Shown in pieces: positions 28,001 to 37,989 of a stretch of DNA of 64,000 nucleotides; the first letter of the stretch is position 1; every line of letters begins with the position of its first letter. The stretch covers positions 845,001 to 909,000 of the forward strand of contig JAMJFZ010001226.1 in the NCBI GenBank assembly GCA_026225945.1, read 5' to 3'. The translations under genes were made by a program, and so were the position numbers. The DNA is from Cricetomys ansorgei (lineage: Eukaryota; Chordata; Mammalia; Rodentia; Nesomyidae). The notes beneath the pieces were generated by a model. It saw only the letters and a list, made by a program, of their open reading frames with translations. It was not told the DNA's origin and did no database searches.

Positions 28001-31000
28001 GTGACATGGCCTGAGGAGGGCAAGCTGAGAGAGTACTTCTACTTTGAACTGGATGAAACCGAAAGAGGTACAATGCCAGTTCCCTGTGCGGGTGTCTGAG
28101 AGTTTGCGCACAGGCAGTTTCACTCACTTGTCCTCTTGACCTCTCTCCCTTCCCTGCAGTGAATGTGAACAAGATCAAGGACTTCGGTGAGGCGGCTAAG
28201 CGTGAGATATTGTCAGACCGGCATGCTTTTGAGACGGCCCGGCGACTAAGCCATGACAATATGGAGGAGAAAGTACCCTGGGTGTGTCCCCGGCCTCTGG
28301 TTCTGCCCTCACCTCTTGTCATCCCTGGAAGCAACAGTCAGGAGCGATACATCCAGGCTGAGAGGGAAAAGGGCATCCTTCAGGAGCTCTTCCTGAACAA
28401 AGAGAGGTGAGCAGAGATGTGGAATGCCTGCACCCTGGGGACCATGATGTGGGGACTGGAGACAAAGAACGTGGGGGCTAAGCTCATGTGACCGTGTTCC
28501 TTTTTCTCTCCCTCGCCTGCGGTGCCCCCAACAGTCCTCACGAGCCTGACCCTGAGCCCTGTGAACCCATACCGCCCAAGCTCATCCCCTTGGATGAGGT
28601 GAGTCACTGCACACACTGGCGTGGGGATGGCAGTGATGGGCGCTAATGTGGGGATGCCTCTGTGTCTTCCCCAGCCCTCATGGCTTTCTTCTGTCCTTAG
28701 GAGTGCTCCATGGATGAGGCACCCTATGTTGAGACCCTGGAGCCTGGAGGGTCTGGTGGCTCACCTGATGGAGCAGGAGGCTCCAAGCTGCCACCAGTTC
28801 TGGCCAATCTCATGGGAAGCATGGGGGCTGGGAAGAGCCCCCAGGGCCCTGGAGGAGGCGGCATCAACGTCCAAGAGATCCTCACCTCCATCATGGTACA
28901 TGAGCCTCCTCGAGCCTTCAGACTGTCCCCGTCTTTCCAGCGAGACTGGGACTGGGACTCAGCCTGTACCCCATGCCGAGCTTTTCCCAGTTCTTTCTTT
29001 GTTTACATACGAAGTCCTTGCTTTATCCTCTTAACTGTCGCTTTATGTGCTCACAGGGCAGTCCAAACAGCCACCCTTCAGAGGAAATGCTGAAACAGCC
29101 AGACTACTCGGACAAGCTCAAGCAGATGCTGGGTAATCCTCAGAGCCAGCCACCGGGGCCTGGGGGAGGATCCCAGCATTAGGTGGGGGAAGCAGGGCTT
29201 CCCGGGTGCTGAAAAGCACAGGACTGCTGCCACTGGGCAGGAAATGGGAGGGGAAAACTGGACAGCGAGCCTGGCTCTGCAGGTTGGTCTGGGAAGATCA
29301 GTTGGGCACACTTGTTTGTGGAAGCCATGCCATTCTTTCAGAATTCTTCTGACTCATTTACTCCTGTTTTCACTCACAGTGCCACATGGACTCCTAGGTC
29401 CTGGTCCTGTAGCCAATGGCTTCCCACCAGGAGGCCCCGGCGGCCCCAAGGGAATGCAACATTTCCCCCCTGGCCCTGGAGGGCCCATTCCAGGTAGGTG
29501 GGAGGGCCTCCGTGGGCTTACTGCTTCATTCCAGCCTGGAATAACAGAAGGTGGGATGGATCAGGTTAGGAGGTGGCAGTGCTAGAATGCAGCAGGTAGC
29601 TGATTTTTCTTTTTCCCTCTCTCTTACAGGTCCTCATGGAGGCCCTGGTGGACCAGTGGGTCCACGTCTCCTGGGTCCCCCACCCCCTCCTCGGGGAGGT
29701 GATCCCTTCTGGGATGGCCCAGGTGACCCCATGCGAGGTGGCCCAATGCGTGGGGGTCCAGGTCCAGGTCCTGGACCATACCACAGAGGCCGAGGAGGTC
29801 GTGGAGGAAATGAGCCACCACCGCCCCCTCCATTCCGAGGAGCCAGAGGAGGTCGTTCAGGAGGAGGACCCCCAAATGGACGAGGGGGCCCTGGAGGAGC
29901 AGGCATGGTTGGAGGTGGTGGGCACCGCCCACATGATGGCCCTGGTGGGAACATGGGCAGCAGCAGTGGACATCGCCCCCATGAAGGCCCTGGAGGAGGA
30001 ATGGGCAGTGGACATCGCCCCCATGAAGGCCCTGGAGGAGGAATGGGCGGTGGACATCGTTCCCATGAAGGCCCTGGAGGAGGAATGGGCGGTGGACATC
30101 GTTCCCATGAAGGCCCTGGAGGAGGAATGGGCGGTGGACATCGTTCCCATGACGGCCCTGGTGGGAGCATGGGTGGAAGTGGTGGACATCGTCCCCATGA
30201 CGGCCCTGGACACGGGGGACCGCATGGCCACCGGCCACACGATGTCCCTAGTCATCGAGGCCATGACCACCGAGGACCACCACCTCATGAGCACCGTGGC
30301 CATGATGGCCATGGGGGAGGGGGCCACCGAGGGCATGATGGAGGCCACAGTCACGGAGGAGGTGAGGATTGTGGGGGCAGAGGGAGAGGTAGAAAGGACA
30401 TGAGGGTCCTGTCTCCTTGCCTTCTCCGTATAAGGAAGACAGTTTCGTCTCTCTTGTCTTTACATCAAACCCCTCAGATGCTGTGTGTCTCTGGCCTGGG
30501 CTGGGAGGGTGCCGGGATGTCTCCGCTGTCTTCTAACCATTCTGCATCATTCCCACAGACATGTCAAACCGCCCCGTCTGCCGACATTTCATGATGAAGG
30601 GCAACTGCAGATACGAGAACAACTGTGCCTTCTATCACCCGGGGGTCAATGGGCCCCCGCTGCCGTAGGCCTGCCTGCCCCAACCACACCCTTATGGACT
30701 GCAGCCTTGCTCCTTCCACTCGGTTATGGCTTCTGTGAGGCCCACTTCCCCTTTTCCCCAGCTGATGAGGAGCCGGCCCCCTCAGTTCCCACCTGGTTGG
30801 GTTCCTGGGGGTTTCTGATCACTGGTGCGCATTGATGTACATATTCCCCTCCAGTCTGGAGAGGAGAGAGACTGGACACACTCTATATGCTGGACTGCTG
30901 AGACGGCTGGCTTCACTTTGTGAGGAGATTGGCCCTGCGCCCCAAACCCCTTCCAGTATTAGCCCCAATGCCTGAGAACCTAAGGCTGGTCACCCTGGAG

Positions 31001-31659
31001 ACCTCTGCTCTCCACATGCACACGGAACTGAGTTTGTCAGCTGCACTTAGGAAACCATCCAAGCCAAGCTCATTATCCTCAGGGTGAGGGGTGGTGAGGG
31101 GTACCATATATCCCATTGCACTGAGGGCTCAAGCTGGCTGGAATTGAGTTCTGAAACACCACCCCCACCTGTGCCCACATGGGCCAGTCACTATTGAGTC
31201 CTTTCTCAAGGGAGACTGCAACTGTTAGGACCCAAGTCACTGTGGGTCTGCTAGGTTCCGTGATGGCACGTTCATATCTGTATCCAGTGAAAGTTGTAGC
31301 TGGCAGAGAGGTGGCCTGCAGTGTTGGGCTACTCTTGCCTACAGCCATTTTAGAGACTCCATTAAACACTTCCGTGAGACCAGCTTTCATCAACTTTGGC
31401 CAGGTGCACCGGGCCTGACGCACTACATGCACTGCCTTTGGGAGCTGGTGTGCTCCTTAGCCCGTGTGGAGCCCTGTGTGCGGCTCTCTGGGTGGATTCA
31501 GCAGGAGCGGCCCTTCCCAGTCCTCTCCTCCCTGTCTTGGCATCAGTTGTTTTCTATGAAAACAGTGGGTTGGTTTTGTGCAGGGTCTTGGGTTAGAACC
31601 ACAATGGATTTGAGGAGTTTTTTCTTTTGATTTTGTATATTTTGTACATTAATAATAAA
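16019..31659 (+). CDS. Ppp1r10: PP1 regulatory subunit 10 (PNUTS); CDS 22292-30668
   Basis: PNUTS targets protein phosphatase 1 to chromatin and RNA polymerase II. Coding exons: 22292-22398, 23066-23152, 23297-23432, 23935-23986, 26232-26309, 26446-26619, 26805-26910, 26996-27108, 27379-27479, 27677-27824, 27909-28067, 28160-28406, 28535-28598, 28701-28895, 29057-29132, 29380-29493, 29630-30361, 30559-30668. Total 2799 nt, 932 aa. The N-terminal TFIIS-N-like (TND) domain covers about the first 150 residues ([20 protein letters not shown] onward). A Lys-rich nuclear region follows ([18 protein letters not shown]). The PP1-docking RVxF-type motif is TVTW in [11 protein letters not shown]. Then come a Gly/Pro/His/Arg-rich region with 14-residue repeats and a C-terminal CCCH zinc finger ([20 protein letters not shown]). 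At least two 5' UTR exons precede the start. Convergent with Abcf1, divergent from Mrps18b. Confidence 0.97.
16242..16770 (+). other. Ppp1r10 5' UTR exon 2 (candidate)
   Basis: Exon 1 appears to end at 16039 (GAG then gtaagt). A strong acceptor (tctcctcccag) ends at 16241, and the best donor downstream is gtaagt at 16771. The roughly 529-nt exon between them has no in-frame continuation to the protein start at 22292, so it would be untranslated. It is unusual in composition, with several homopolymer C and T runs. The 3' boundary is inferred. Confidence 0.55.
16771..22280 (+). other. Ppp1r10 long 5' intron, no SINEs or genes seen
   Basis: This 5.5-kb intron separates the untranslated exons from the first coding exon. 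I see no B1, B2, L1 or LTR sequence in it and no convincing ORF. Small features include a short CTG/TTG run near 20928-20948. The absence of SINEs contrasts with every other long intron in the window. Confidence 0.7.
22482..22520 (+). repeat. (GGAAA)n microsatellite
   Basis: About seven to eight uninterrupted AGGAA/GGAAA pentamers in Ppp1r10 intron 3, some 80 bp after the donor of the first coding exon. Confidence 0.95.
23752..25140. mobile_element. SINE cluster across Ppp1r10 coding introns 3-4
   Basis: B1 sense partial 23752-23815, then inside the 2.2-kb intron 23987-26231: B1 antisense 24108-24232, a B1 fragment near 24245-24290, B1 antisense 24515-24640, B2/B3-type antisense 24695-24910 (ending ccatctctccagcccc) and B1 antisense 25010-25140. 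The 52-nt exon 23935-23986 lies between the first two. Confidence 0.8.
25150..26090. other. unassigned 0.9-kb segment in Ppp1r10 intron
   Basis: Between the SINE cluster and the exon at 26232 lies about 0.9 kb of non-SINE sequence. It has internal near-repeats (cattccaggaagctg and agaattccaggagattg) and short antisense ORFs (25389-25198; 25998-25675). It could be an old LTR/ERV fragment, but I cannot match it to a family by eye. Confidence 0.35.
29930..30200 (+). repeat. in-frame 42-bp coding minisatellite in Ppp1r10
   Basis: Five to six tandem 42-bp units encode [18 protein letters not shown] 14-mers; the central copies are nearly identical at the DNA level, the flanking ones diverged. Because 42 is a multiple of three, other frames on both strands also stay open over this stretch. 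Confidence 0.95.
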
Positions 31660-31723
31660 CAGTGGAAAGAGAAGCAGCTTATTTAACCCCTGGTGTGTTT
31701 TGACTCTTGCTTCTTTTAATAAA
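31654..31723 (+). terminator. Ppp1r10 poly(A) signals
   Basis: AATAAA at 31654-31659 and a second at 31718-31723, about 1 kb after the stop codon at 30668. The first lies in a U-rich context (tttgtatattttgtacatt upstream) and looks like the main site. Confidence 0.75.
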
Positions 31724-31840
31724 AGGAAAGCTGGGTCTGTAGAGCTGGCTTGTCAGTTTAGCGTCCTTGCAGAGGTCCTGGGGTTCAATTCCCAGCACTT
31801 GATGGCTTACAACCCTCCTAGCTCCTCTTCTGGGGAAATC

Positions 31841-32288
31841 TGTGCTGGCTTGTTGTCAGCTTGACACAGCTAGAGTCATCAGAGAGGAGGAAGCCTCAGC
31901 TGAGAGAATACTCCACAAGATGGAGCTGTAGGCAAGCCTGCAGGGCATTTTCTTAGTGATTTCGGGTGGTGCTATCTTGGCTGGTGGTCCTGGTCTATAA
32001 GAAAGCAGGCTGAGCAAGCCAGTAATCAGCACTGCCCTCCACATGCCCATGGCCTGTGCACCAGCTCCTGCCTCCAGGTCCCTGCCCTGTCTGACTCGTC
32101 CTGACGCCCTCAGTGGCGGGCTAGCCCATGGCCTGTGCACCAGCTCCTGCCTCCAGGTCCTGCCCTGTCTGACTCGTCCTGACGCCCTCAGTGGCGGGCT
32201 AGGTGACTTGTAAGTCAAATAAACCCTTTTCTTCGCCAAGTTGCTCCTAGTCATGGTGCTTCGTCACAGCAATGGAAAAACTAGAACA
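31841..32288 (+). mobile_element. ERVL-MaLR solo LTR, ORR1-like
   Basis: Starts tgtgctggcttgttgtcagc and runs through gctagagtcatcagagagg, ctataagaaagcaggctgag and caaataaaccc (poly(A)-signal region) to gcaatggaaaaactagaaca. The order and TG...CA ends fit a rodent ORR1 LTR; the family is named from memory. No internal retroviral sequence adjoins it. It contains a 79-bp direct duplication (copies at 32045 and 32124, ending at 32202). Confidence 0.75.
32045..32202 (+). repeat. 79-bp tandem duplication inside the ORR1-like LTR
   Basis: Two nearly identical copies starting gcccatggcctgtgcaccag and ending gtggcgggctag. They differ chiefly by one C in a ccctgccctg run, so the duplication happened after insertion and fairly recently. 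Confidence 0.95.
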
Positions 32289-32649
32289 ATCTGCCCCTTT
32301 AGTGACCTCCACAGGTACTGAGCATGTGCGTGGTGCACATACAAGTAGGTAGAACTCAAGCTCCACATGGTGGAAGCAGAGGATGATTCTTCCCAACTGC
32401 CCTCTGACCTCCATACACTTGGCGTGGCACATGTATGCCCTCACCCATACACAATGTAACAGCAATTTTAAGGTTCACGTTCTAGCATGCAGGAGGCAGA
32501 AACAGATCTCTCAGTCTGAGATCATACTGGTCTACAGTTTCAGAGCAGCCAGGGATTCATACTGAGACCCTGTCTCAAAACAAGTTCTCCAGCATGTGTA
32601 GCTGCTGATTTGAAAGAGGCAGAAGGCCTTGGAAGGCACAGACTTGGGT

Positions 32650-33390
32650 GTTGGGGGAATTTATTTCCAGTTACACTCATGTAACTTCAAAACAATTGTT
32701 TGGTATTATTGGGGGAAAGGTTGCCTAAGCCTTGGCAGTTCATCTTCGGATGTTAGCTTGATGCAAATTTGTGATTCAGATGTTTGCTTCCTCATGGCCT
32801 GCACCTGCTCAAGGATCTCTGGCAGAGCCGATGTGGATCAGATAGCTTGCTCTCTGAGATCTCCCTGTGAAGAACAAAGACGTTGTGGAGGAATTCTTGT
32901 AGTCTGTCTCCCACAGTCTCAGGCAACAAAGGGAGAACACTCCCTTTGGGCCTCGAACTCCTCCACCGTAAAGGTGACATAGTTCTCAGCTGTTAAAGGA
33001 TTGTGTGGTGAGACTAAGCTACAAGTTTCCTTCATTATGCAAATAGACCTATAGTGAGGGGTGGAATTTTTATATCCATAAGACACCTAAGGAGCTTCTG
33101 AATCCATAAAAAACATTTAAGATCAGACGATTGTGGTTCAGCTGTCCAGGATGGTGTTTGCCGTGACATGCTGTTGCCTCTGCAGAATTCTGGCAGGTTT
33201 TGTATCCATGAAAATGTCTATCTTTCTGCTGAACTCACACAGCAGCTGTTGGCTACACTTGGGGGAGGAGGAGAAAGTGGGATGTAAGCAACAGGAGAAT
33301 TGCTTGGTGTTCATCAAAACTGACCTGTAGGAGGCTCCTGAGACTGCATTCTTAGCAGGCGTCTTGCCTGATATTCCTAGCCACATGAGG
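32650..33390 (-). pseudogene. possible decayed coding fragment (unidentified)
   Basis: On the minus strand, an open stretch from an ATG at 33035 gives about 41 codons (including NPLTAENYVTFTVEEFEAQR) before a stop. Coding-like pieces continue in shifted frames (LQEFLHNVFVLHREISESK; EQVQAMRKQTSESQICIKL), and AATAAA is at 32665-32660. An 82-aa ORF lies at 33386-33138. I recognise no parent gene, and there is no poly(A) tract to prove retroposition. It could equally be repeat-derived or chance. Confidence 0.25.
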
Positions 33391-33567
33391 GCAGCAATCC
33401 CTTAGCCCTCACAGGGCAGAAAGGTATCCTTGCTCACCCAGTGATCACAGCTTTCCTTGGATCTCTTTCTTCATGGCTTCATCATTTCCTCTTCTCCCTC
33501 TCTCCCAGAAGCCCAAGACCCTTTAAAGAGAGCTCAATGTTTTTCCTACATTTTAACTTTAAGGTCA

Positions 33568-33905
33568 AGGGGCTGGAGTGATGGCTCAGTGGTTGAGCAC
33601 CTGCTTCTCTTCCACAGGATTGGCTTCAATTCTCAGCACCTGTATTAGGTGGCTCACAGCTGCCTGGAATCCAGCTCTGGAGAACCCAATACCCTCTAAG
33701 TCCTTTTCACCTCCCCCACCCCTACCCTTAGGTCTGTATATTCACATACAGATACATAAATAGAAATGAGAAATTTTTACTGTAAAACAAAACAAAAAGC
33801 CTAGGGTTGAGCAGTGGTGACACACACTTTTAACCCCATCGCTAGGGAGGCTAGAGATTGAGTTCTAGGATGGCCAGGGCTATATAGACAAATCATGTCT
33901 CAAGG
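33568..33905 (+). mobile_element. sense B2 then sense B1
   Basis: B2 at about 33568-33760 with the tRNA-like start gggctggagtgatggctcag, then a diverged B1 at about 33803-33905 ending in an A-rich stretch. Confidence 0.85.
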
Positions 33906-33977
33906 CACCCCCCCCAAAAAAAGAACCTTAAAAACCTGAATATGGCCAGACATGTAACTAACTCCAGAACTGTGGAG

Positions 33978-33980
<3 letters not shown>

Positions 33981-34021
<41 letters not shown>
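33981..34021 (+). repeat. (CA)20 microsatellite
   Basis: Uninterrupted CA dinucleotides over 40 bp. Confidence 0.98.
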
Positions 34022-34023
<2 letters not shown>

Positions 34024-34554
34024 TTTAGTTATTTTTCTCCTCACCAGGACAGGCTGAGCACGTCTACTCCACCATGTCCTTTGGCCCAGGTGTGGTTTCT
34101 TTATCAGTCCTGAGTGCATCTTTCTTCTTCTGTTTGTCTCTGCTTCCTCATTGATCCATTCGCTCTGCCCCAGGCCTTGCGAGGTGACACCCTTGACAAA
34201 AGTTCAGCATTATCTGTGAGAAGACTTCCGTGGTCCACCCCTTAGGGAGCAGCTTTCCCTAGGTACAGGGTTGTCTGAGCAGAGAAATCCGGCTGAGCAC
34301 CAGCATACATTCCTTCCTTCCCCGTTTGCTCTGTGGACATGCTGTGAACGACTGCTCCTAGCTCCAGGTGCCTGGATCTCCTCGCCATGACTGTAAGCTG
34401 CGGCTGTGATCTCGGCAAACCCCTTCCCCATGAACTTGATCTTATCACAGCAACAGAAACTGAGCTGCCATGTCCTGCTGTCCTCGGAACTTAACCCAAG
34501 TGCTCCAGGTTCCGTTCAGGAAGCCTTTCCTTCCTGCGCCTGGCCAAGGTTTAA

Positions 34555-35345
34555 AAAAACGCTACAGGAGGGCACCGACTGCTCTTACAGAGGACTAGTT
34601 CTGAGTCCCAGCACCTACATGGTGGTGGCTCACATGGTCTGTAACTCCAGTTCCGGGGATCCAGTCAGTACAAAGACATGGATACAAGAAAAACACCCAT
34701 ACACATAATAAAATGAAAAACATTTTTGGGTTGTTTTTGTTAATTAAATAATTGAGACAGGGTCTATGACACCCTCGGCTGTCCTGAACTTGCTATGTAG
34801 ACCAGGCTGGCCTCAAGCTTACAGAGATCTTCCTACCTCTGCCCACTCCACAGTGCCACCATACCTGGCCTAAATAAACAAATATTAAAAATATTAAAAA
34901 ATATTAAATATTAAAAAAAATTTTTTTTAAATCTCACCAAGTCCTACTATCTCTGCTTAGTACAGTTAACAATTGGCCTGATACTAACTGCAGCTAGCAA
35001 AAATCTAAGTTTAAATTTTCCCAAGTATCAGGGTTCCTAAGAGACAGTAAATCTCACCCACTGTGAGCGCCTTCTACCAGCCCCTTCCCTGTCTCACTTG
35101 AAAATGTCTGAATCGATGCTATCTTTCTTACAGGAAGGCTTCTAGGCTTCTTTCTCAGCTCCACACCCACCAGCAGCCAGAACACTTATAAAAATAAATC
35201 TAGGGCCAGCAAGAAGGCTCAGTGGGTAGAAGTGCCTGCTGCCAAACCTGGAGACAGTGGGAGGAGAGAGCTACTCTTCAGTTGTCCTCTGACCTCTGTA
35301 CACACATCATCATGTGCATGTCCTTATCAAATAAATACATGCAAA
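34555..35345. mobile_element. B2, antisense B1, AT-rich tract, B2/B3-like SINE
   Basis: B2 sense at about 34555-34715 (ccagcacctacatggtggtg), B1 antisense at about 34752-34870, an AT-rich stretch 34880-34932, and a tRNA-derived SINE at 35200-35345 (gccagcaagaaggctcagtg). Confidence 0.8.
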
Positions 35346-35724
35346 TTTTAAAATGAAAACTAGATCAACTCAAGGTCCCCAAAGTCCTAGAATCTCAACT
35401 CCCAGCCAAACATGGCACGAGGTCCCTCCCATTGTTCCTGACCCTGCTCAATCTCTCTCCCTGACCATCCATGGCCTTATTCTTTCCCTGGATAGTCTAA
35501 CCTGGTAGGATGTTTTGTACTCTAAGCTCACTTGAAGACGCTGCTCCTGAGACCCTTCCCTAGTGACTCCCTCCCCTTTTATTCTCTACTGCCATGTCTG
35601 TCTGTCTTTGCCTGTCTGTGCCTGTGGACAACTCCTCTATCAGCACACCTGACTTCCACTCTTGGCCCCTGTGGTGAAACTTCCAGTGCTACTGAACCAC
35701 TTAGAAGTTTCTTTTCAAAGATAT

Positions 35725-36094
35725 TGTGGTTTGAATGAGAACGGCCCCCACAGGCTATATATTTGGGTGTTTAGTCAGCAGAGAGTGGAAGTGTTTAAAA
35801 AGATTATAAGGATTAAGGGTGGGACCATGTTGGAAGCCTGTGACTGGAGCATTGAGGTTTCAAAAGCCCATACCAGGCCCAGTAGTGCTCCTGGACACTC
35901 TCTCTCTCTCTCTCCTGCTGCCTACAGATCAGGATGTAGCTCTCAACTATTCCAGCACCAGGCCTGCCATGCTTCCTGTCATGATGATATTGGACTAAAC
36001 TTTCAAAACTGTAAGCTCCCAATTAAATACTTCCTTTATGAGAGCTGCCTTGGTCACGGTGTCTCTTCACTGCAATAGAACAGCAACTAAGACA
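35725..36094 (+). mobile_element. ERVL-MaLR solo LTR, MT-like
   Basis: Starts tgtggtttgaatgagaacgg and passes through ggtttcaaaagcccatacc and ccaattaaatacttcc to cttggtcacggtgtctcttc and ends caactaagaca. This order is typical of rodent MT-type MaLR LTRs. A TC-dinucleotide run (35897-35914) lies inside it. No internal ERV sequence adjoins. Confidence 0.75.
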
Positions 36095-36099
36095 AAACA

Positions 36100-36955
36100 C
36101 TTTTATTTATGTGTGTGCGTTTATCTGTGCAGGGTTATATGCATGAGTTCCGGTGTCTTGGACCCCCAGAAACTGGAGTTACAGACAGTTGTGTTGTCCA
36201 ACATAGGTGCTGGGAACCCCAGTCCTCTGGAAGAGCAGCAAAGACATTTAACCCCTCCGGCCCATACAACTTTGAGATTTTATTTTTATACGTATGATAT
36301 ATGTTGTGCATGACATGCATACATGTCCTCCAAGGCCAGAAGAGGGTGTCAGAACTCCTGGGACAAGGGTTACAGTTGTTAGAGTACATATTGGGTGCTG
36401 GGAATTGAAACTGGGTCCCCCAAAAGAGCAGCTAGTGCTCTTGACCACTGAGTTCTCTCTCCAGTCCTGCCACCCTTCAAAGATTTACTATTTTATGGGC
36501 ATGAATGTGCTGTCTGCAATGTGTGTAAGCACACCACATGCACGGAGGCAAAAGAGGTGGCTGCGTTCCCTGGAACTGGAGATACAGACAGCTGTGTGCT
36601 GCCATGTGGGTGCTGGGACTGAACCTGGGTCCTCTGGAAGAGCAGCCAGTGCGTGTTTGTACCTGCTGAGCCATTTCAGAAAACCGTCTCCAAGTGATCC
36701 AGTGGGCCCACATGATTAAGGCTGGCCTGAACTACGGAGTTAATTGAGGCTAGCCTGGACTACAGAATGACTGTCAACTTCATGAAACAAAATTTCTATT
36801 ATGCTCATTTTATGAAACATTTACATGTGACCTGCAGGTGCTTAAAATTCATCTCGTAAAGCTGGTGTGGTGGTGCGGTAAGGGCTGCTGGGGCGTTGCT
36901 GCACATAGGCAGACAGCTTTCTGTGAGTTCCAGGCTAGCCAGACCCACATAGTGA
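36100..36955. mobile_element. three antisense B2/B3-type SINEs and a B1
   Basis: Three consecutive reversed tRNA-derived SINEs at about 36100-36250, 36285-36470 and 36480-36685. Each ends with the reversed B2 head (for example accactgagttctctctcca). A diverged sense B1 follows at about 36858-36955. Confidence 0.75.
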
Positions 36956-37078
36956 GGCAACCCTCACTCTCTTCTGCTCCGTTTTCACACTTTTCTTTTG
37001 AAGGGACAATTTCCACCCATGTTTCAGCGCGTAGATGGGCAGACGCCACTGCTGTGTGCTAGAAAGCTTTGCTTTAGA

Positions 37079-37440
37079 ACGTGTACGGATGTTTTCTGCC
37101 CTTTGGGTCTGGGCTCTAAGGTAGAGAGCTGTTTTCTTAAAGACTGCAGCTGTTTCTAAACATTGTATCTGAGCTTTGAAGCCTTTTGTAACTGTTACTT
37201 TTCCATTCATAACTGGACCCCCTCGGGTTCCTCTTCTGGTAGTTACTGAGAAAGACCCTAACCTGGCTCACTCTTCCCTTACCCCACCCAACCGTGATGC
37301 TCAGCCTATCCCTGTCACTACCTAACTGTGCTTTCCAAGGGGCACACTCTCTCTTAAATACCTCCCCCAAAACTGTTCCCAGAAGTCCAAGCGGCATGTT
37401 ACCACAGGGAAGGCTGCACAGCACGAAAAGCTTCCTGGCA
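37079..37440 (+). mobile_element. LTR-like dispersed repeat, copy 1
   Basis: Shares a collinear 360-470 bp sequence with 40138-40602. Shared blocks include gttttctgcc, ggtctgggctct, gctttgaagccttttgtaac, ggtagttactgagaaaga, taaatacc next to cccccaa, and aagcttcytggcaaagc. A taaata box about 90 bp from the 3' end suggests an LTR promoter. I cannot name the family. Confidence 0.6.
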
Positions 37441-37983
37441 AAGCATTCCCCTCAGTGCACCTGATCAACTCCTCAGTGTTCTTCAGGGATCCGAGATCCG
37501 TCTCTCTCAGGTGTGGAACCGCTGGTTCCCTGAATGTTCCAGTCCCTACTCCTGCTCCAGATCCACTAGATAGCCCATCTCTGGAAACCTGTCCTCCCTG
37601 AACACATGGGACTTAACTAGCAAGAAATGTGACATTCAGCCATGTTGTACATGTCCACGCTTTAGCTTTCAAGTCCCTCACCAAAGCAGAACTATTCTCT
37701 TCCCCATTTCCCCTTGGCCCTGCAGTTGTTTTTAGGTATGACTTCTATAGCCCAGACTAGTATCAAATTCTCTGTACCCACTGAGTGCTGGAACCACCTG
37801 TGACCTGCGTGGGTGTGGTCTGTTGTTCTTAGGTCCTTAGTATAGGCCAGGGCACTTTACCATGAGGTTGGTTGGTCACTTTCCCTTGTCTGGGGGTGAG
37901 GGAGGGCAGGCACTGGCTGGGGAGGAGGGGACATTGACAGCCGAGGAAACTCCACACGGGGACATGCAGCAGCACCCCACTCC

Positions 37984-37989
37984 TTTATT
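37984..37989 (-). terminator. Abcf1 poly(A) signal
   Basis: AATAAA on the minus strand about 510 nt after the Abcf1 stop codon (38499-38501). The sequence between is repeat-free, as expected of a 3' UTR. Confidence 0.8.

Larger units (their letters stand above)
31725..37983. other. convergent intergenic region, repeat-filled
   Basis: The 6.2 kb between the 3' ends of Ppp1r10 (+) and Abcf1 (-) contains no gene I can support. It holds two MaLR LTRs, an LTR-like repeat, a CA microsatellite and at least ten SINE fragments, listed separately. About 32.6-33.5 kb holds non-SINE sequence with weak coding character on the minus strand. 37.45-37.9 kb is mostly unique DNA with one B1 fragment near 37735-37800. 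Confidence 0.8.

Noticed and set aside
27577..28334. Antisense ORFs of 79 and 173 codons over Ppp1r10 coding exons
   Set aside because: They are mirror images of conserved coding exons and span their introns without splice logic.
29624..30403. Long overlapping ORFs in other frames and on the minus strand (178-255 codons) across the Ppp1r10 exon
   Set aside because: They coincide with the 42-bp repeat, where any frame without a stop in one unit stays open in all. Their products are simple repeats with no splice or start context.
37079..37440. Possible extra Abcf1 3' exon
   Set aside because: The stretch is a dispersed repeat also found at 40138, and Abcf1 already ends with a good stop and poly(A) signal upstream of it.
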